A model generated the notes under the pieces. It had not been told where the DNA came from. It did no database searches and saw only the letters and a list, made by a program, of their open reading frames with translations. 40,166 nucleotides of DNA. It comes from Emcibacter sp. Its GTDB lineage: Bacteria > Pseudomonadota > Alphaproteobacteria > Sphingomonadales > Emcibacteraceae. Each line of letters opens with the position of its first letter. Within the stretch, counting starts at the first letter, position 1. Both the position numbers and the translations under genes were made by a program. Below, in pieces: positions 1-9,439 of the stretch. Where the stretch lies: contig JAJFIP010000252.1 in the NCBI GenBank assembly GCA_021774875.1, positions 1 through 40,166 of the forward strand, read 5' to 3'.

Positions 1-1402
1 GGCCCATGGCAATACCGGAAACCGGACGTTTTAGTGGCACACCCGCATCCATCAGCGCCAGTGATCCACCGCAAACAGACGCCATGGAAGACGACCCGTT
101 GGATTCGGTAATTTCAGAAACCACGCGAATGGTATAGGGAAATTCTTCATGGTCAGGCAGAACCGCACGCAGGGCACGCCATGCCAATTTACCATGTCCG
201 GTTTCCCGGCGACTTGTACCCATCATGCGGCCAACTTCACCCACGGAATAGGGCGGGAAGTTATAATGCAGCATAAAGCGTTCTTTATAAGTCCCGGTCA
301 GAGCATCAATGAACTGCTCATCATCGCCAGTACCTAATGTGGTCACCACAGTTGCCTGTGTTTCACCGCGGGTGAATAGTGCTGACCCATGAGTACGGGG
401 CAGGATATTCACTTCGGATGAGATGGCACGAACCGTATCCAGATCACGACCATCAATGCGTTTTTTGGTTTTGATGATGTCACCGCGAACGATGCTCTTT
501 TCCAGATTTTTCAGCAGATCACCAACAACACCGGCTTCCACAGTTTCATCTGTTTCGGTCAGTACGGTGGTAACCCGATTTTTAATGTCACTAAGCTGAG
601 TGGAGCGAACCTGTTTCACGGTTTCACCATAGGCGGCGCGAAGATCAGCTTCGGCAAGCTCGGCAACCTTGGCAGCAAGCGCGGAATGATCTACCGGCTC
701 TGGCAGTTCCATTGGCTCTTTGGCGGCAACTTCGGCAAGCTCGATAATGGTATCAATAACCACCTGCATCTGTTCGTGACCGAACATCACAGCACCTAGC
801 ATGACATCTTCAGAAAGCTCATTGGCTTCTGATTCCACCATCAGCACCGCATCTCTTGTTCCGGCAACAACCAGATCAAGGTCGGATGTTTCCAACTGTT
901 CATATGTTGGGTTCAGGACATATTCGCCGTCAATGTAGCCCACACGAGCCGCACCAATGGGGCCCATGAACGGAAGGCCGGAAAGGGTCAATGCCGCACT
1001 TGTGCCGATCAGAGCCGTAATATCCGGGTTATTTTCCAGATCGTGAGACATCACTGTGCTGACAACCTGAGTTTCATTTTTGAAGCCTTTAACAAACAGA
1101 GGACGAATTGGTCGGTCAATCAACCGACAAGTCAGTGTTTCTGCTTCGCCGGGGCGTCCTTCGCGCTTGAAAAATCCGCCCGGTATTTTACCTGCGGAGT
1201 AGGCGCGTTCCTGATAATTCACTGTGAGCGGGAAAAAATCGATGCCCACTCTTGGTGTTTTGGCAGCCGTTACCGCCGTCATAGATGATGTTTCGCCGTA
1301 AGTGACAATCACGGCACCATTTGCCTGACGTGCCATACGACCGGTTTCCAGAACCAATGTCCGGCCACCCCAATTAATTTCTTTTTTATGTATTTCAAAC
1401 AT
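1..1402 (-). CDS. pnp: Polynucleotide phosphorylase (3' part missing, off the left edge)
   Basis: This is the phosphorolytic 3'-5' exoribonuclease of the RNA degradosome, acting on cytoplasmic mRNA. The frame is open from an ATG at 1402 to the window edge, giving 467 codons of a protein usually about 700 residues long. The N-terminus ([19 protein letters not shown]) and the later [14 protein letters not shown] and [16 protein letters not shown] segments are typical of the two RNase PH-like domains. The C-terminal KH and S1 RNA-binding domains lie outside the window. The gene follows rpsO on the same strand, the classic rpsO-pnp order. The 108-base gap between them holds a long hairpin suited to RNase III-dependent autoregulation. 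Confidence 0.97.
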   Translation of the reverse strand, partial: MFEIHKKEINWGGRTLVLETGRMARQANGAVIVTYGETSSMTAVTAAKTPRVGIDFFPLTVNYQERAYSAGKIPGGFFKREGRPGEAETLTCRLIDRPIRPLFVKGFKNETQVVSTVMSHDLENNPDITALIGTSAALTLSGLPFMGPIGAARVGYIDGEYVLNPTYEQLETSDLDLVVAGTRDAVLMVESEANELSEDVMLGAVMFGHEQMQVVIDTIIELAEVAAKEPMELPEPVDHSALAAKVAELAEADLRAAYGETVKQVRSTQLSDIKNRVTTVLTETDETVEAGVVGDLLKNLEKSIVRGDIIKTKKRIDGRDLDTVRAISSEVNILPRTHGSALFTRGETQATVVTTLGTGDDEQFIDALTGTYKERFMLHYNFPPYSVGEVGRMMGTSRRETGHGKLAWRALRAVLPDHEEFPYTIRVVSEITESNGSSSMASVCGGSLALMDAGVPLKRPVSGIAMG

Positions 1403-1421
1403 ATATTTTACCTTAACCTAC

Positions 1422-1473
1422 GGTTTTCGTGCTCTGTTCCGGGCCCATCCCAGATCACAGCGATCCGAAAACC
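1422..1473 (-). promoter_or_regulatory. Long leader hairpin upstream of pnp
   Basis: A perfect 8-base outer stem (GGTTTTCG / CGAAAACC) encloses a second imperfect stem of about 13 pairs, with three interruptions and a five-base loop. The whole fold is 52 bases and begins about 20 bases upstream of the pnp ATG. In enterobacteria, RNase III cuts a long stem in the pnp leader and PNPase then degrades the product to repress its own mRNA. The position and shape here suggest the same control, but this is inferred from pairing alone. Confidence 0.6.
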
Positions 1474-1510
1474 TTGTTGCATAACCCCTATGGTCATGCC
1501 TGATTTTCTA

Positions 1511-1780
1511 TTATTTACGAAGACCAAGCCGCTTGATCAAAGACTGATAACGGGCTTCATCTTTTGATTTCAGATAACTGAGCAGACTGCGGCGTTTGTT
1601 GACAAGCATCAACAGGCCCCGACGTGAATGGTTATCTTTTTTGTGAGTGTTAAAATGTTCGGTCAGATTACCAATTCTGGTTGTCAGAATGGAAACCTGT
1701 ACTTCCGGGGAACCGGTATCGCCTTCACAAGTGGCATATTCTTTAATCAGTTCCTGTTTTTTTTCAGCTGTAATCGACAT
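1511..1780 (-). CDS. rpsO: 30S ribosomal protein S15
   Basis: S15 is a primary 16S rRNA-binding protein of the small-subunit platform. The 89 residues match the universal family length. The sequence carries the hallmark segments [35 protein letters not shown] and [10 protein letters not shown]. The ATG at 1780 has an AGGAG ribosome site eight bases upstream. It lies 19 bases downstream of truB and precedes pnp, the standard alphaproteobacterial order. It is likely co-transcribed with the nusA-infB block; no separate promoter was recognised in the short gap. Confidence 0.98.
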   Translation of the reverse strand: MSITAEKKQELIKEYATCEGDTGSPEVQVSILTTRIGNLTEHFNTHKKDNHSRRGLLMLVNKRRSLLSYLKSKDEARYQSLIKRLGLRK

Positions 1781-1799
1781 CGAATACTCCTGTTAAAAA

Positions 1800-2708
1800 T
1801 TAAATATTAAACACCCGCACCGGTTTTATGATCGTAAATTCAGCAGTGATTTCAACATCACACAACGCCACAAGACGTGTGCCCGTCATCACCCTGATGA
1901 TCCCCGGTGCCAGGTGGTCCGAGACTTTAAGTTGTTGTCCATGGGACAATAACTTTGCTTCTTCTTCCGTAACGGCCAGTGCCAAGATGTCGTCCAGCAC
2001 GGTCACCACGGGAAGAATCCATGTCTCAGGCGGCGCACTATGGCTTAATTCCTCCAGCTTTTCCAGTGAAATCGACGTATTAAAATTAAAAGCTCCGACC
2101 CGGGTGCGCCGCAGGGCTGAAACATAGCCTTTAGTACCCAGTTTTTCTGCCAAATCCCGCGCCAGAGATCGAATGTAAGTCCCTTTGCCGCAAGTGGTTT
2201 TTAAGGTTGCCTCTTGACCGTCATACGACAAAAGATCAAGACTGAAAATATCCACTTCGCGTTCCTTGCAAGCCACCTCTTTTCCGGCGCGTGCAAGATC
2301 GTAAGCCCGTTTGCCATCTATTTTTACGGCACTATAGATGGGCGGCACCTGCGTGACCCGACCAGTAAATTCCGGCAAGGCGTCCTTAATTTCCTGTTCC
2401 GTCGGACGTATATCGCTGGTGGCTGTCACCTTACCCTCGGCGTCATCTGTGGCCCTGCTTTCGCCAAACATAACAGCAAATTCATAGATTTTCCGGGCAT
2501 CGGTAATAAAGGGGATGGTTTTTGTTGCCTCGCCAAATGCGATGGGCAAAATTCCTGTGGCAAGCGGGTCAAGTGTGCCGCCATGACCGGCCTTTTGGGC
2601 CTTGGTCAGCCAGCGGCATTTCCCCACAACCTGAGTTGAGGTCATTCCAGGAGGCTTGTCTATGGCTAACCAGCCATCCAGCTTGATCCCTTTTCTCTTA
2701 CGGGACAA
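1800..2708 (-). CDS. truB: tRNA pseudouridine(55) synthase TruB
   Basis: TruB converts U55 in the tRNA T-loop to pseudouridine. The 302-residue protein has the catalytic motif GHGGTLDPLATGILP with the nucleophile Asp47, then the KIYEFAVMFGESRATDDAEG and CGKGTYIRSLARDL segments. The C-terminal part resembles a PUA-like domain. The chosen start is a TTG at 2708, two bases after the rbfA stop, and an AGGA lies about ten bases upstream. No in-frame ATG precedes the conserved DGWLAIDKPPGMTS region, so TTG with translational coupling to rbfA is the best reading. Confidence 0.96.
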   Translation of the reverse strand: MSRKRKGIKLDGWLAIDKPPGMTSTQVVGKCRWLTKAQKAGHGGTLDPLATGILPIAFGEATKTIPFITDARKIYEFAVMFGESRATDDAEGKVTATSDIRPTEQEIKDALPEFTGRVTQVPPIYSAVKIDGKRAYDLARAGKEVACKEREVDIFSLDLLSYDGQEATLKTTCGKGTYIRSLARDLAEKLGTKGYVSALRRTRVGAFNFNTSISLEKLEELSHSAPPETWILPVVTVLDDILALAVTEEEAKLLSHGQQLKVSDHLAPGIIRVMTGTRLVALCDVEITAEFTIIKPVRVFNI

Positions 2709-2710
2709 GC

Positions 2711-3118
2711 TCAGTCGTCCTTATCCAGATCTTGGGCAACATGGGGGCTATGGAGCAATTGTTCAATATGATCCGCCTCACCAAAGCTGCCATCACCAGT
2801 GAATTTCAGGTTTGGCAGATATTTCATGGATACCATGCGTGATAGCTGGCCACGAATATATTTACGGCTTCTGTTCAGCCCTTCGACAACGTCCTTTTCA
2901 TTAACCCCGCCAAGGGGCATGACAAAAACAGTGGCATTGCGCAGGTCAGGACTGCAACGAACCTCGGTCACGGTAACAGATATTTCTTCGAGAGACGGGT
3001 CATGAATTTCGCCACGGGCAAATATTTCTGACAAGGCGTGGCGAATATTTTCACCAACCCTGAGCAACCTGTGACTGGGGCCGTGAGTATGGCTTGAGTC
3101 ATGATGTGATCTGGACAT
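2711..3118 (-). CDS. rbfA: Ribosome-binding factor A
   Basis: RbfA is a cold-shock assembly factor of the 30S subunit that binds near the 5' end of 16S rRNA. The 135 residues fit the family. The single KH-like domain runs from about residue 18 to 125, with RVGENIRHALSEIFARG, ITVTEVRCSPDLRNA-type and YIRGQLSRMVSMKYLPNLKF segments. The histidine-rich N-terminus (residues 4-16) is typical of alphaproteobacterial members. It lies between infB and truB and is part of the same transcript. Confidence 0.96.
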   Translation of the reverse strand: MSRSHHDSSHTHGPSHRLLRVGENIRHALSEIFARGEIHDPSLEEISVTVTEVRCSPDLRNATVFVMPLGGVNEKDVVEGLNRSRKYIRGQLSRMVSMKYLPNLKFTGDGSFGEADHIEQLLHSPHVAQDLDKDD

Positions 3119-3151
3119 ATCCTATCCTTACCTTACAGGTCTTATGCTGGC

Positions 3152-5701
3152 TTAATCCAGAGACCGTTCAATTTCCTCGACCTCGTAACATTCAATGATG
3201 TCCGCTTTTTTCAGGTCATTATAGGAGGCAAAGTTCATGCCGCACTCAACACCGGAAGCGACCTCTTCCACATCGTCCTTGAAACGGCGGAGCGATCCAA
3301 GATCACCTTCAAAGATCACCACATCATCCCTGAGCAGTCGCGCATTGGCCCCTTTACGCATAACGCCATCCAGCACCAGACAACCCGCTGCCTTACCTGT
3401 TTTCCCGGCAGAGAAAATATCGAGGATTTCCGCAGAACCCAGAATTGTTTCGCGTAATTCCGGTGCCAGCTTGCCGGACATCACCGCCCTGATGTCATCC
3501 ACAAGATCATAAATCACCGAATAATACCGAATTTCCACGCCTTCCTGACGGGCAAGTTCGGCAGCCTTGTGGCTGGCCCTGACATTAAAGCCCAATATGG
3601 GCGCACCCGAAGCTACCGCAAGGGTCACATCGGATTCTGAAATTCCGCCCACCGCTGTATGCAGTATTTTTGCCTGCACTTCTTCCGTATTCATGGCCTC
3701 CAGCGCACCTGTGATGGCTTCGGAGGAGCCTTGCACATCTGCTTTGATCACCAGGGGTACGATTTCCGCCTGCTTGGTGCTGAGTTTTTCAAACATGGCC
3801 TCGAGTGTTGCTTTCGGGGCGGCTTCTTTTTCCAGCCGTTCCCGGTTTTTACGGAACTCGGACACTTCGCGGGCTTTTGCCTCCGTATCAACCACAATAA
3901 AGCTGTCACCGGATATGGGCATTCCATTCAGGCCCAGAACAGCCACCGGCACAGAAGGTTCGGCTTTTTTCACATTTTTGCCTCGGTCATTGAACATGGC
4001 GCGGACACGGCCCCATTCGTTGCCACAGACAAAAATATCGCCGATTTTCAGGGTACCGCGTTGAACCAAAATTGTCGCTACCGTTCCCTGCCCTTTATCA
4101 AGGCGGGATTCCACCACAAGACCTTCTGCATTGCGGTTTTTATTGACTTTCAGATCGAGCAATTCTGCCTGAAGCTGTATGGCCTCTGCTAATTTGTCCA
4201 GATTGGTGCCATTCAATGCAGATACTTCCACATCCAGAACTTCACCACCCATAGTTTCGACAAAAACCTCATTCTGCAGCAGATCCTGTCGAACCTTGTC
4301 AGGATTGGCCCCTGCCTTGTCAATTTTGTTGATCGCCACAATAATTGGTACTTCTGCGGCCTTGGCATGGCTGATCGCTTCAATGGTCTGGGGCATGATG
4401 CTGTCATCAGCTGCCACCACCAGAATAACAATATCCGTTGACTTAGCCCCACGGGACCGCATGGCCGAAAATGCGGCATGGCCCGGGGTATCCAGAAAAG
4501 TCACCTTGTCGCCATTTGCCATGCGAACCTGATAAGACCCGATATGCTGGGTTATGCCCCCGGCTTCCCCGGTAACCAAAGATGACTTGCGAAAAGCATC
4601 AAGGATAGAGGTTTTGCCGTGATCCACATGGCCCATCACCGTCACCACAGGCGCACGTAAGGTCATGTCTGTTTCCTGGTCTTCGGGACCGGAAAGATCA
4701 ACTTCCACATCTGCGGCACTGATCCGCCGCACCTTATGACCAAATTCCTCAACAATCAGTTCGGCTGTATCCTGATCTATTTCCTGATTTGCTGCGGCCA
4801 TAACATCCATTTTCATGAGCGCGCGTATCACATCAACTGTTTTCTCTGTCATCCTGCTGGCCAGTTCTGCCACGGTGATCATGTCAGGAATAATAACTTC
4901 ACGGAAAAGTTTTTGCTGCGGGCTTTGACCACCTTTCCGCTTTTCCTTTGCCCGGGCGCGTTTCAATGCGGCAAAGCTGCGTTGACGTTCCTGCGCACCA
5001 CCTGACAAGGCTTGGGTAACTGTCAGACGACCCGTCCGACGTATTGGCTCACCCCGACCACGGGATGGTTTTGCATTCGAGCGTTTTTCTTCTGTAGTCT
5101 TTTCTGGCTGCACATGTTTTTTAGCGACGGGGGCAGGTTTGTTTTTTGATTTTTCCGCTGCCTGTTTTTCTTCCTGATCCGCCTTGGCCTTTAGCTCGGC
5201 TTCTATTTTTTTCTTAATCTCCATGTCGGCCTGGAATTTAGCCTCATCGGTCGCAGTTTTTTTCGCATTCTCTGCATTGCGGTCTGCTTTCTCTTTATCA
5301 GATTCAGACCTGGAGGCTTTCTCTACTGCCTTTTTCTTTGCAGCTTCTGCCTCTTGGCTTGCGCGTTTTTCAGCTTCTACTTTCGCCAATTCCAGCGCAT
5401 GGGCGCGGGCCTTCATTTCACTTTCCGTCAGTTGGCGACCAGATGATGCTGTTGACTTTTTCTCAGCTGAAGGTGAAGACAATATTTTCTTTTTCACAGC
5501 CGGAGCAGCAGGCGCCGGTGCACTAGGTGTTCCAGCGGGTTTTTCCCCCGGTTTCAGCATCAGTTTTTTCTTGCGCTGAACGACCACACCACCTGACGCC
5601 CGCATAGCAGCTGGGCTCGCAGTCGAAGGTTTCAACTGTAGCGTTTTTCTGCCAGACCCGGAAACCGACAATGGTTTTTTTGTGTCCTTTTCGTCACTCA
5701 T
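3152..5701 (-). CDS. infB: Translation initiation factor IF-2
   Basis: IF-2 is the GTPase that places initiator tRNA on the ribosome. The 849 residues fall in three parts. The N-terminus carries the alphaproteobacterial RKTLQLK motif, then a long charged Ala/Lys/Glu-rich linker from about 90 to 220. An IF2_N segment follows near 265-315. The G domain has GHVDHGKT at about 356-363, DTPGH at about 403-407 and NKID at about 458-461, followed by the C-terminal beta-barrels and tRNA-binding domain. The ATG at 5701 is the natural start. Upstream is the YlxR-L7Ae gene and downstream is rbfA, 33 bases away. Confidence 0.98.
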   Translation of the reverse strand: MSDEKDTKKPLSVSGSGRKTLQLKPSTASPAAMRASGGVVVQRKKKLMLKPGEKPAGTPSAPAPAAPAVKKKILSSPSAEKKSTASSGRQLTESEMKARAHALELAKVEAEKRASQEAEAAKKKAVEKASRSESDKEKADRNAENAKKTATDEAKFQADMEIKKKIEAELKAKADQEEKQAAEKSKNKPAPVAKKHVQPEKTTEEKRSNAKPSRGRGEPIRRTGRLTVTQALSGGAQERQRSFAALKRARAKEKRKGGQSPQQKLFREVIIPDMITVAELASRMTEKTVDVIRALMKMDVMAAANQEIDQDTAELIVEEFGHKVRRISAADVEVDLSGPEDQETDMTLRAPVVTVMGHVDHGKTSILDAFRKSSLVTGEAGGITQHIGSYQVRMANGDKVTFLDTPGHAAFSAMRSRGAKSTDIVILVVAADDSIMPQTIEAISHAKAAEVPIIVAINKIDKAGANPDKVRQDLLQNEVFVETMGGEVLDVEVSALNGTNLDKLAEAIQLQAELLDLKVNKNRNAEGLVVESRLDKGQGTVATILVQRGTLKIGDIFVCGNEWGRVRAMFNDRGKNVKKAEPSVPVAVLGLNGMPISGDSFIVVDTEAKAREVSEFRKNRERLEKEAAPKATLEAMFEKLSTKQAEIVPLVIKADVQGSSEAITGALEAMNTEEVQAKILHTAVGGISESDVTLAVASGAPILGFNVRASHKAAELARQEGVEIRYYSVIYDLVDDIRAVMSGKLAPELRETILGSAEILDIFSAGKTGKAAGCLVLDGVMRKGANARLLRDDVVIFEGDLGSLRRFKDDVEEVASGVECGMNFASYNDLKKADIIECYEVEEIERSLD

Positions 5702-5750
5702 TCTATATTCGCCTTCAGCACTAAAAAATAAAGATTGTCATGCGCGTATT

Positions 5751-6440
5751 CTATCGCATAACGACACCTTCATACCGGGAAACCTCATCCAAAAAGCTTT
5801 CCGTCACTCCACCAGACAATAATGCCACATGTACGGCATTTGACAAACCCAGCGTTTGTCCCAACTCATCGCGGGTGAACATATCAATCACCGGCAATTT
5901 TTCAAGTACATTCCCCAGACCCGAGCATATTTTATTACGCCCACCCTCTGCGGCGTCTTTTGCTGTAACCAGCACCCGGCATTTGTTCGTCTTTAATACC
6001 GCCCGCGCCTTTTCAAACCCTGATACCAATCTTCCGGCCCGGTTTGCCAGACCCAGATAATTAAGGCATCTTTGCCGAAGCAACTGCACTACAATGTCCG
6101 GCAGATTATCATCCACCATAACCTGTAATTTTTTTATCCTGCCGCCTTCCTGGCCATCTTCCTGATTTCCGGTCGTCCCCCTATCACCAGTCATTGGACC
6201 TGAGGAGGCCAGAACCTTATGTCCAAAACGAACAAATATATTTTTCTTCATGGCACTTTTCAGCATCTTGCCTTCTGCCAGAACCCAGCCACCGCGTCCC
6301 GGCAATTTTGCTGCCACATCCGGGATTACATTACCCTCGGGGTCCAAAACAAACCGGATCAGCTTCTGGGTCGCATATGACTCCCCTGTTACCAGACATT
6401 TTCTTTCCCTGTTTTTCCTGGCCATGTTTTTTTTGGCCAT
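5751..6440 (-). CDS. YlxR (DUF448) plus L7Ae-like RNA-binding protein
   Basis: This is a two-domain RNA-binding protein found between nusA and infB in alphaproteobacteria. The YlxR domain starts at RERKCLVTGESYA and contains LPGRGGWVLAEG. The C-terminal half, from about LGLANRAGRLVSGFEKA to VAEGG-like AKDAAEGGRNK, resembles the L7Ae/L30e fold. YlxR homologues are reported to act as RNase P modulators or nucleoid factors; the role here is unproven. The start is unclear. An in-frame GTG at 6485 would give 244 residues, but it overlaps the only strong Shine-Dalgarno (AAGGAG). The ATG at 6440, giving 229 residues, is preferred and may be reached by re-initiation after a short upstream ORF. Confidence 0.88.
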   Translation of the reverse strand: MAKKNMARKNRERKCLVTGESYATQKLIRFVLDPEGNVIPDVAAKLPGRGGWVLAEGKMLKSAMKKNIFVRFGHKVLASSGPMTGDRGTTGNQEDGQEGGRIKKLQVMVDDNLPDIVVQLLRQRCLNYLGLANRAGRLVSGFEKARAVLKTNKCRVLVTAKDAAEGGRNKICSGLGNVLEKLPVIDMFTRDELGQTLGLSNAVHVALLSGGVTESFLDEVSRYEGVVMR

Positions 6441-6445
6441 GCTTT

Positions 6446-6481
6446 TTATTGGGCGAATATTCTTAGGCACCGGGATTCCAT
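6446..6481 (-). other. Possible 11-codon leader ORF between nusA and ylxR
   Basis: An ATG at 6481 stands three bases after a strong GGAG. Its frame encodes MESRCLRIFAQ and stops with TAA at 6446. The next ylxR-frame ATG (6440) is five bases further on. The best ribosome site in this junction therefore points at this frame and not at ylxR. It may be a translational-coupling leader or simply chance; there is no other evidence for a peptide. Confidence 0.3.
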
Positions 6482-6494
6482 TCACTCCTTAATA

Positions 6495-8069
6495 TTATTC
6501 CGTTTCCGGCTGTTCTTCTTCAGCGACTTCCTCTGTAGTCTCTTCTGTCTCTTCATCATCAAACCAGTGGGCGCGGGCTGCCATAATAATATCATTGGCC
6601 TGGTCATCACTCAGTCCGGTCTCCCGCAAGATCCCATCTTCCGTGCTGGTCAGTTCATCGGCTGATAAATCACCAAGGTCATCCAATGTCTTGATTCCTG
6701 CCTCCCCTAAAAGCACCATCATTGGCGCAGTCAGGCCCGAAATTGCTGCGATCTCATCAGATACACCCAGTTCAAGCCGGCTTTTTTCGGATTGAACCGC
6801 CTGCCGTTCCAGTGACTCCCGCGCTCGATTTTGCAACTCTGCCACCAGATCAGCATCAAAACCCTCGATTCCGGCAAATTCTTCTGGCGCAACATAAGCC
6901 ACCTCTTCCATATTACGGAAGCCTTCGGCTACCAGCAACAGGGCCAGTGTCTCATCCACATCCAGCTGATCAACAAACAACTCGGTGCGGACTTTATATT
7001 CTGCCTGACGTTTTTCCGATTCTGCGGCTTCGGTCATGATGTCCACCTGCCACTCACTCAGCTGGGAAGCCAGGCGGACATTCTGTCCGCGTCGGCCAAT
7101 GGCGAGGCTCAGTTGGTCTTCAGGCACAACCACATCAATACGTTTTCTGTCTTCATCCAGCACCACTTTGGACACTTCTGCCGGGGCGAGGGCACTGATG
7201 ATGAGAGTTGCCGGGTCCGCAGACCATTGAATGATGTCGATTTTTTCACCCGCCAGCTCATTAACCACTGCCTGTACTCTGCTGCCACGCATACCGACAC
7301 AGGCACCAACCGGATCGATGGAGCTGTCAGCACTGCTCACCGCAATCTTCGCCCGGCTACCCGGATCACGGGCAACACCAACAATCTCGATAATGCCGTC
7401 ATAGATTTCCGGTACTTCCTGGGTGAAAAGCTTGGCCATAAAATCCGGATGAGACCGGGACAGAAAGATTTGTGGTCCTCTTATTTCCCGGCGCACATCT
7501 GCTATATAAGCCCGAATCCGGTCGCCGTTACGCATATGTTCGCGTGGTATCATCTGGTCCCTGCGGATAATGGCCTCGGCCTGTCCCACATCAATGATCA
7601 CATTGCCATATTCGACCCGTTTGACTACACCATTGATGATCTCGCCAACCCGGTCCTGATATTCGTCAAACTGGCGCTGACGTTCCGCGTCACGTACTTT
7701 CTGCACAATGACCTGCTTTGCGGCCTGTGCGGCAACCCGGCCAAAATCAATCGGTGGCAATTCGTCGGCCAAAAGGTCTCCTATTTCAGCATCTTTCTTG
7801 AATTTCCCGGCTTCCTTCAGGGTCAGTTCGGTCGCATGATTTTCCACATGTTCCACAACTTCCAGAACCCGATAGAGTTTGATATCACCGGTTTTTCGTT
7901 CGATATGGGCCTTGATCTCATTCTCCGCACCATAACGGGATCGGGCCGCTTTCTGGATGGCTTCTTCCAAAGCCTCCAGAACAATTTCCTTGTCGATATT
8001 TTTTTCCCGTGCGACCGCATCAGCAATTTGCAGTAATTCAATCCTATTCGCACTAACTGCCGTAGTCAT
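6495..8069 (-). CDS. nusA: Transcription termination/antitermination factor NusA
   Basis: NusA binds RNA polymerase and nascent RNA and modulates pausing, termination and rRNA antitermination. The 524-residue protein has the N-terminal polymerase-binding domain (about 1-125), an S1 domain (about 140-200, GEIINGVVKRVEYGNVIIDV), and KH1 (about 230-285, GACVGMRGSRVQAVVNEL). KH2 follows (about 300-350, IGRRGQNVRLASQL). The C-terminal region has two helix-hairpin-helix-like repeats and ends in a strongly acidic tail, as in proteobacterial NusA. It starts three bases after rimP, so translation is probably coupled. An operon leader hairpin upstream of rimP may serve NusA autoregulation. Confidence 0.98.
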   Translation of the reverse strand: MTTAVSANRIELLQIADAVAREKNIDKEIVLEALEEAIQKAARSRYGAENEIKAHIERKTGDIKLYRVLEVVEHVENHATELTLKEAGKFKKDAEIGDLLADELPPIDFGRVAAQAAKQVIVQKVRDAERQRQFDEYQDRVGEIINGVVKRVEYGNVIIDVGQAEAIIRRDQMIPREHMRNGDRIRAYIADVRREIRGPQIFLSRSHPDFMAKLFTQEVPEIYDGIIEIVGVARDPGSRAKIAVSSADSSIDPVGACVGMRGSRVQAVVNELAGEKIDIIQWSADPATLIISALAPAEVSKVVLDEDRKRIDVVVPEDQLSLAIGRRGQNVRLASQLSEWQVDIMTEAAESEKRQAEYKVRTELFVDQLDVDETLALLLVAEGFRNMEEVAYVAPEEFAGIEGFDADLVAELQNRARESLERQAVQSEKSRLELGVSDEIAAISGLTAPMMVLLGEAGIKTLDDLGDLSADELTSTEDGILRETGLSDDQANDIIMAARAHWFDDEETEETTEEVAEEEQPETE

Positions 8070-8072
8070 ACC

Positions 8073-8582
8073 TTAAACTCCAATTGATGCTTGTTTAAGC
8101 AATTCATCTGTCAAAATAAGTTTTGAACGGTTTATATTATTGAAATCCATTTCAAAAACTTCGCCATCCACTTCAATCTTCACCAAATCTTCCGTGATGC
8201 CCAGTAATTTACCCCGGTAGCGACGTCGGCCATCATCAGGAACCGACAATTCAATCCGGGCGTCATAGCCGGCATAATTTCTAAAATCCTTGCGCCGGGT
8301 CAATGGGCGATCAATGCCCGGTGTGCTGACCTCCAGCACATATTCTTCCGAGATCGGATCCTCAATATCCATAATCACAGAAATCTCGCGACTGAGACGC
8401 GCACAATCTTCAACCAGCATCGTACCATCGGGTCTTTCCGCCATGATTTGCAAAGTTACCGCTCCGCCCCGAGCTGAATTCTGCAAGGCAATGCGTATAA
8501 TTTCATAGCCCATTGCCTCCGCAACAGGGTCAATGATCTCATGCAATATGTCTAATCGTGATGACACAATATTTCCGTTCAA
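8073..8582 (-). CDS. rimP: Ribosome maturation factor RimP
   Basis: RimP assists 30S subunit assembly. The family segments are IIDPVAEAMGYEIIRIAL, DCARLSREISVIMDIEDPI and YVLEVSTPGIDRPLTRRKDF. The C-terminal domain is SH3-like. An open frame reaches a GTG at 8627, but that codon lies inside an intrinsic-terminator hairpin, so this longer form is unlikely. A TTG at 8582 with GGTG five bases upstream, or a GTG at 8567 with GGA upstream, gives a normal N-terminus of about 165-170 residues. TTG is used here, with the GTG nearly as likely. It is the first gene of the nusA-infB transcript. Confidence 0.93.
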   Translation of the reverse strand: MNGNIVSSRLDILHEIIDPVAEAMGYEIIRIALQNSARGGAVTLQIMAERPDGTMLVEDCARLSREISVIMDIEDPISEEYVLEVSTPGIDRPLTRRKDFRNYAGYDARIELSVPDDGRRRYRGKLLGITEDLVKIEVDGEVFEMDFNNINRSKLILTDELLKQASIGV

Positions 8583-8593
8583 GCTTTCACCAA

Positions 8594-8625
8594 TAAAAAA
8601 GCAGGCCAGTGAAACACTTGCCCGC
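8594..8625 (-). terminator. Intrinsic terminator or attenuator between trmB and rimP
   Basis: On the minus strand an 11-base stem (GCGGGCAAGTG / CACTGGCCTGC) has one G-U pair and one mismatch. It closes a four-base loop and is followed directly by six T residues. It lies 86 bases after the trmB stop and about a dozen bases before the rimP start. It could end the metK-trmB transcript. It also sits downstream of a good promoter, so it could act as an attenuator in the rimP-nusA leader. Confidence 0.75.
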
Positions 8626-8660
8626 ACTTATTATTTATTTCAAGTGATTCGGTTGCTATA

Positions 8661-8688
8661 TATATAGTCGAAACTTCAGGAACTTCAA
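8661..8688 (-). promoter_or_regulatory. Candidate promoter of the rimP-nusA-infB operon
   Basis: On the minus strand TTGAAG (8688-8683) is followed after 16 bases by TATATA (8666-8661), which lies within a run of TA repeats. This predicts a start near 8653 and a leader of about 70 bases containing the terminator-like hairpin. No experiment supports it; the assignment rests on consensus match and position. Confidence 0.5.
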
Positions 8689-8710
8689 GCGAATAGTAGC
8701 ACAGGCGGGA

Positions 8711-9421
8711 CTATGGATGGCGGGGACGGCGGATAAAGCGCAGGTAACTGCTTTTGCGCCCCTGTTCCATTGACTTGATTTCATAGCGACTGGCTGGCCA
8801 GTCATCGGGTCGGCTGCGCCAGTCTTCCGGGCTGTCAGATGCCCAGATGAAGTCTGGATTATCCATCATATGGGCCATAATCCAGCGGCAATATTCCATA
8901 TGGTCGGTCCCTATGCGAAGCTCGGCACCATCTTTTAAAATGCGGGCCAGAACCACTATATTCCCCGGCCCCACTATGCGACGCTTATGGTGGCGGGATT
9001 TGGGCCAGGGATCGGGAAATAATATAAATGCCCGGCCAATTGAACTATCCGGCAGGCTGTCCATCAGCAGTCTGGCATCATCAGTAAAAATCCTGACATT
9101 GGCTAGATTACTCTGATCCACAAGGTCAACAAGACCTGACACCCCATTAAGGAAGGGCTCACAACCGATCATGCCAATATCAGGGTGGGATTGCGCCTGT
9201 GCCGCCAGATGCTCGCCCTTGCCAAATCCAATCTCAAACCAGAAGTCTTTCCGGGCCATATTAAAATAGCATTGTGGGGCAGTGGCTGATTTCTGTTCGG
9301 GCAGGATTATTTCAATTTCCGGCAACCATTTGTCAAGACGACCCTGACGGGCAGCGGAAAGTGCTGGGCCCTGCCTGCGGCCATAAACCCGACTGCCTTT
9401 AATATTTTCAAGATTACGCAT
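8711..9421 (-). CDS. trmB: tRNA (guanine-N7-)-methyltransferase
   Basis: TrmB uses S-adenosylmethionine to methylate G46 of tRNA. The 236-residue protein has the SAM-binding EIGFGKG at 63-69. The family-specific PDPWPKSRHHKRR segment is at 136-148. The C-terminal substrate loop includes RSRPDDWPASRYE. The start ATG at 9421 has no clear ribosome site and lies 18 bases after the metK stop. It is therefore likely coupled to metK, the enzyme making its methyl donor. Confidence 0.96.
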   Translation of the reverse strand: MRNLENIKGSRVYGRRQGPALSAARQGRLDKWLPEIEIILPEQKSATAPQCYFNMARKDFWFEIGFGKGEHLAAQAQSHPDIGMIGCEPFLNGVSGLVDLVDQSNLANVRIFTDDARLLMDSLPDSSIGRAFILFPDPWPKSRHHKRRIVGPGNIVVLARILKDGAELRIGTDHMEYCRWIMAHMMDNPDFIWASDSPEDWRSRPDDWPASRYEIKSMEQGRKSSYLRFIRRPRHP

Positions 9422-9439
9422 ATGGTATAGTATAAAAGC

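Noticed and set aside
6831-8036. 401-codon open frame on the plus strand across nusA
   Set aside because: It lies wholly antisense to nusA, has no family resemblance, and follows from the codon pattern of the real gene.
8583-8627. Longer RimP starting at GTG 8627
   Set aside because: The extra 15 codons lie within an intrinsic-terminator hairpin and its T run and are not family-like.
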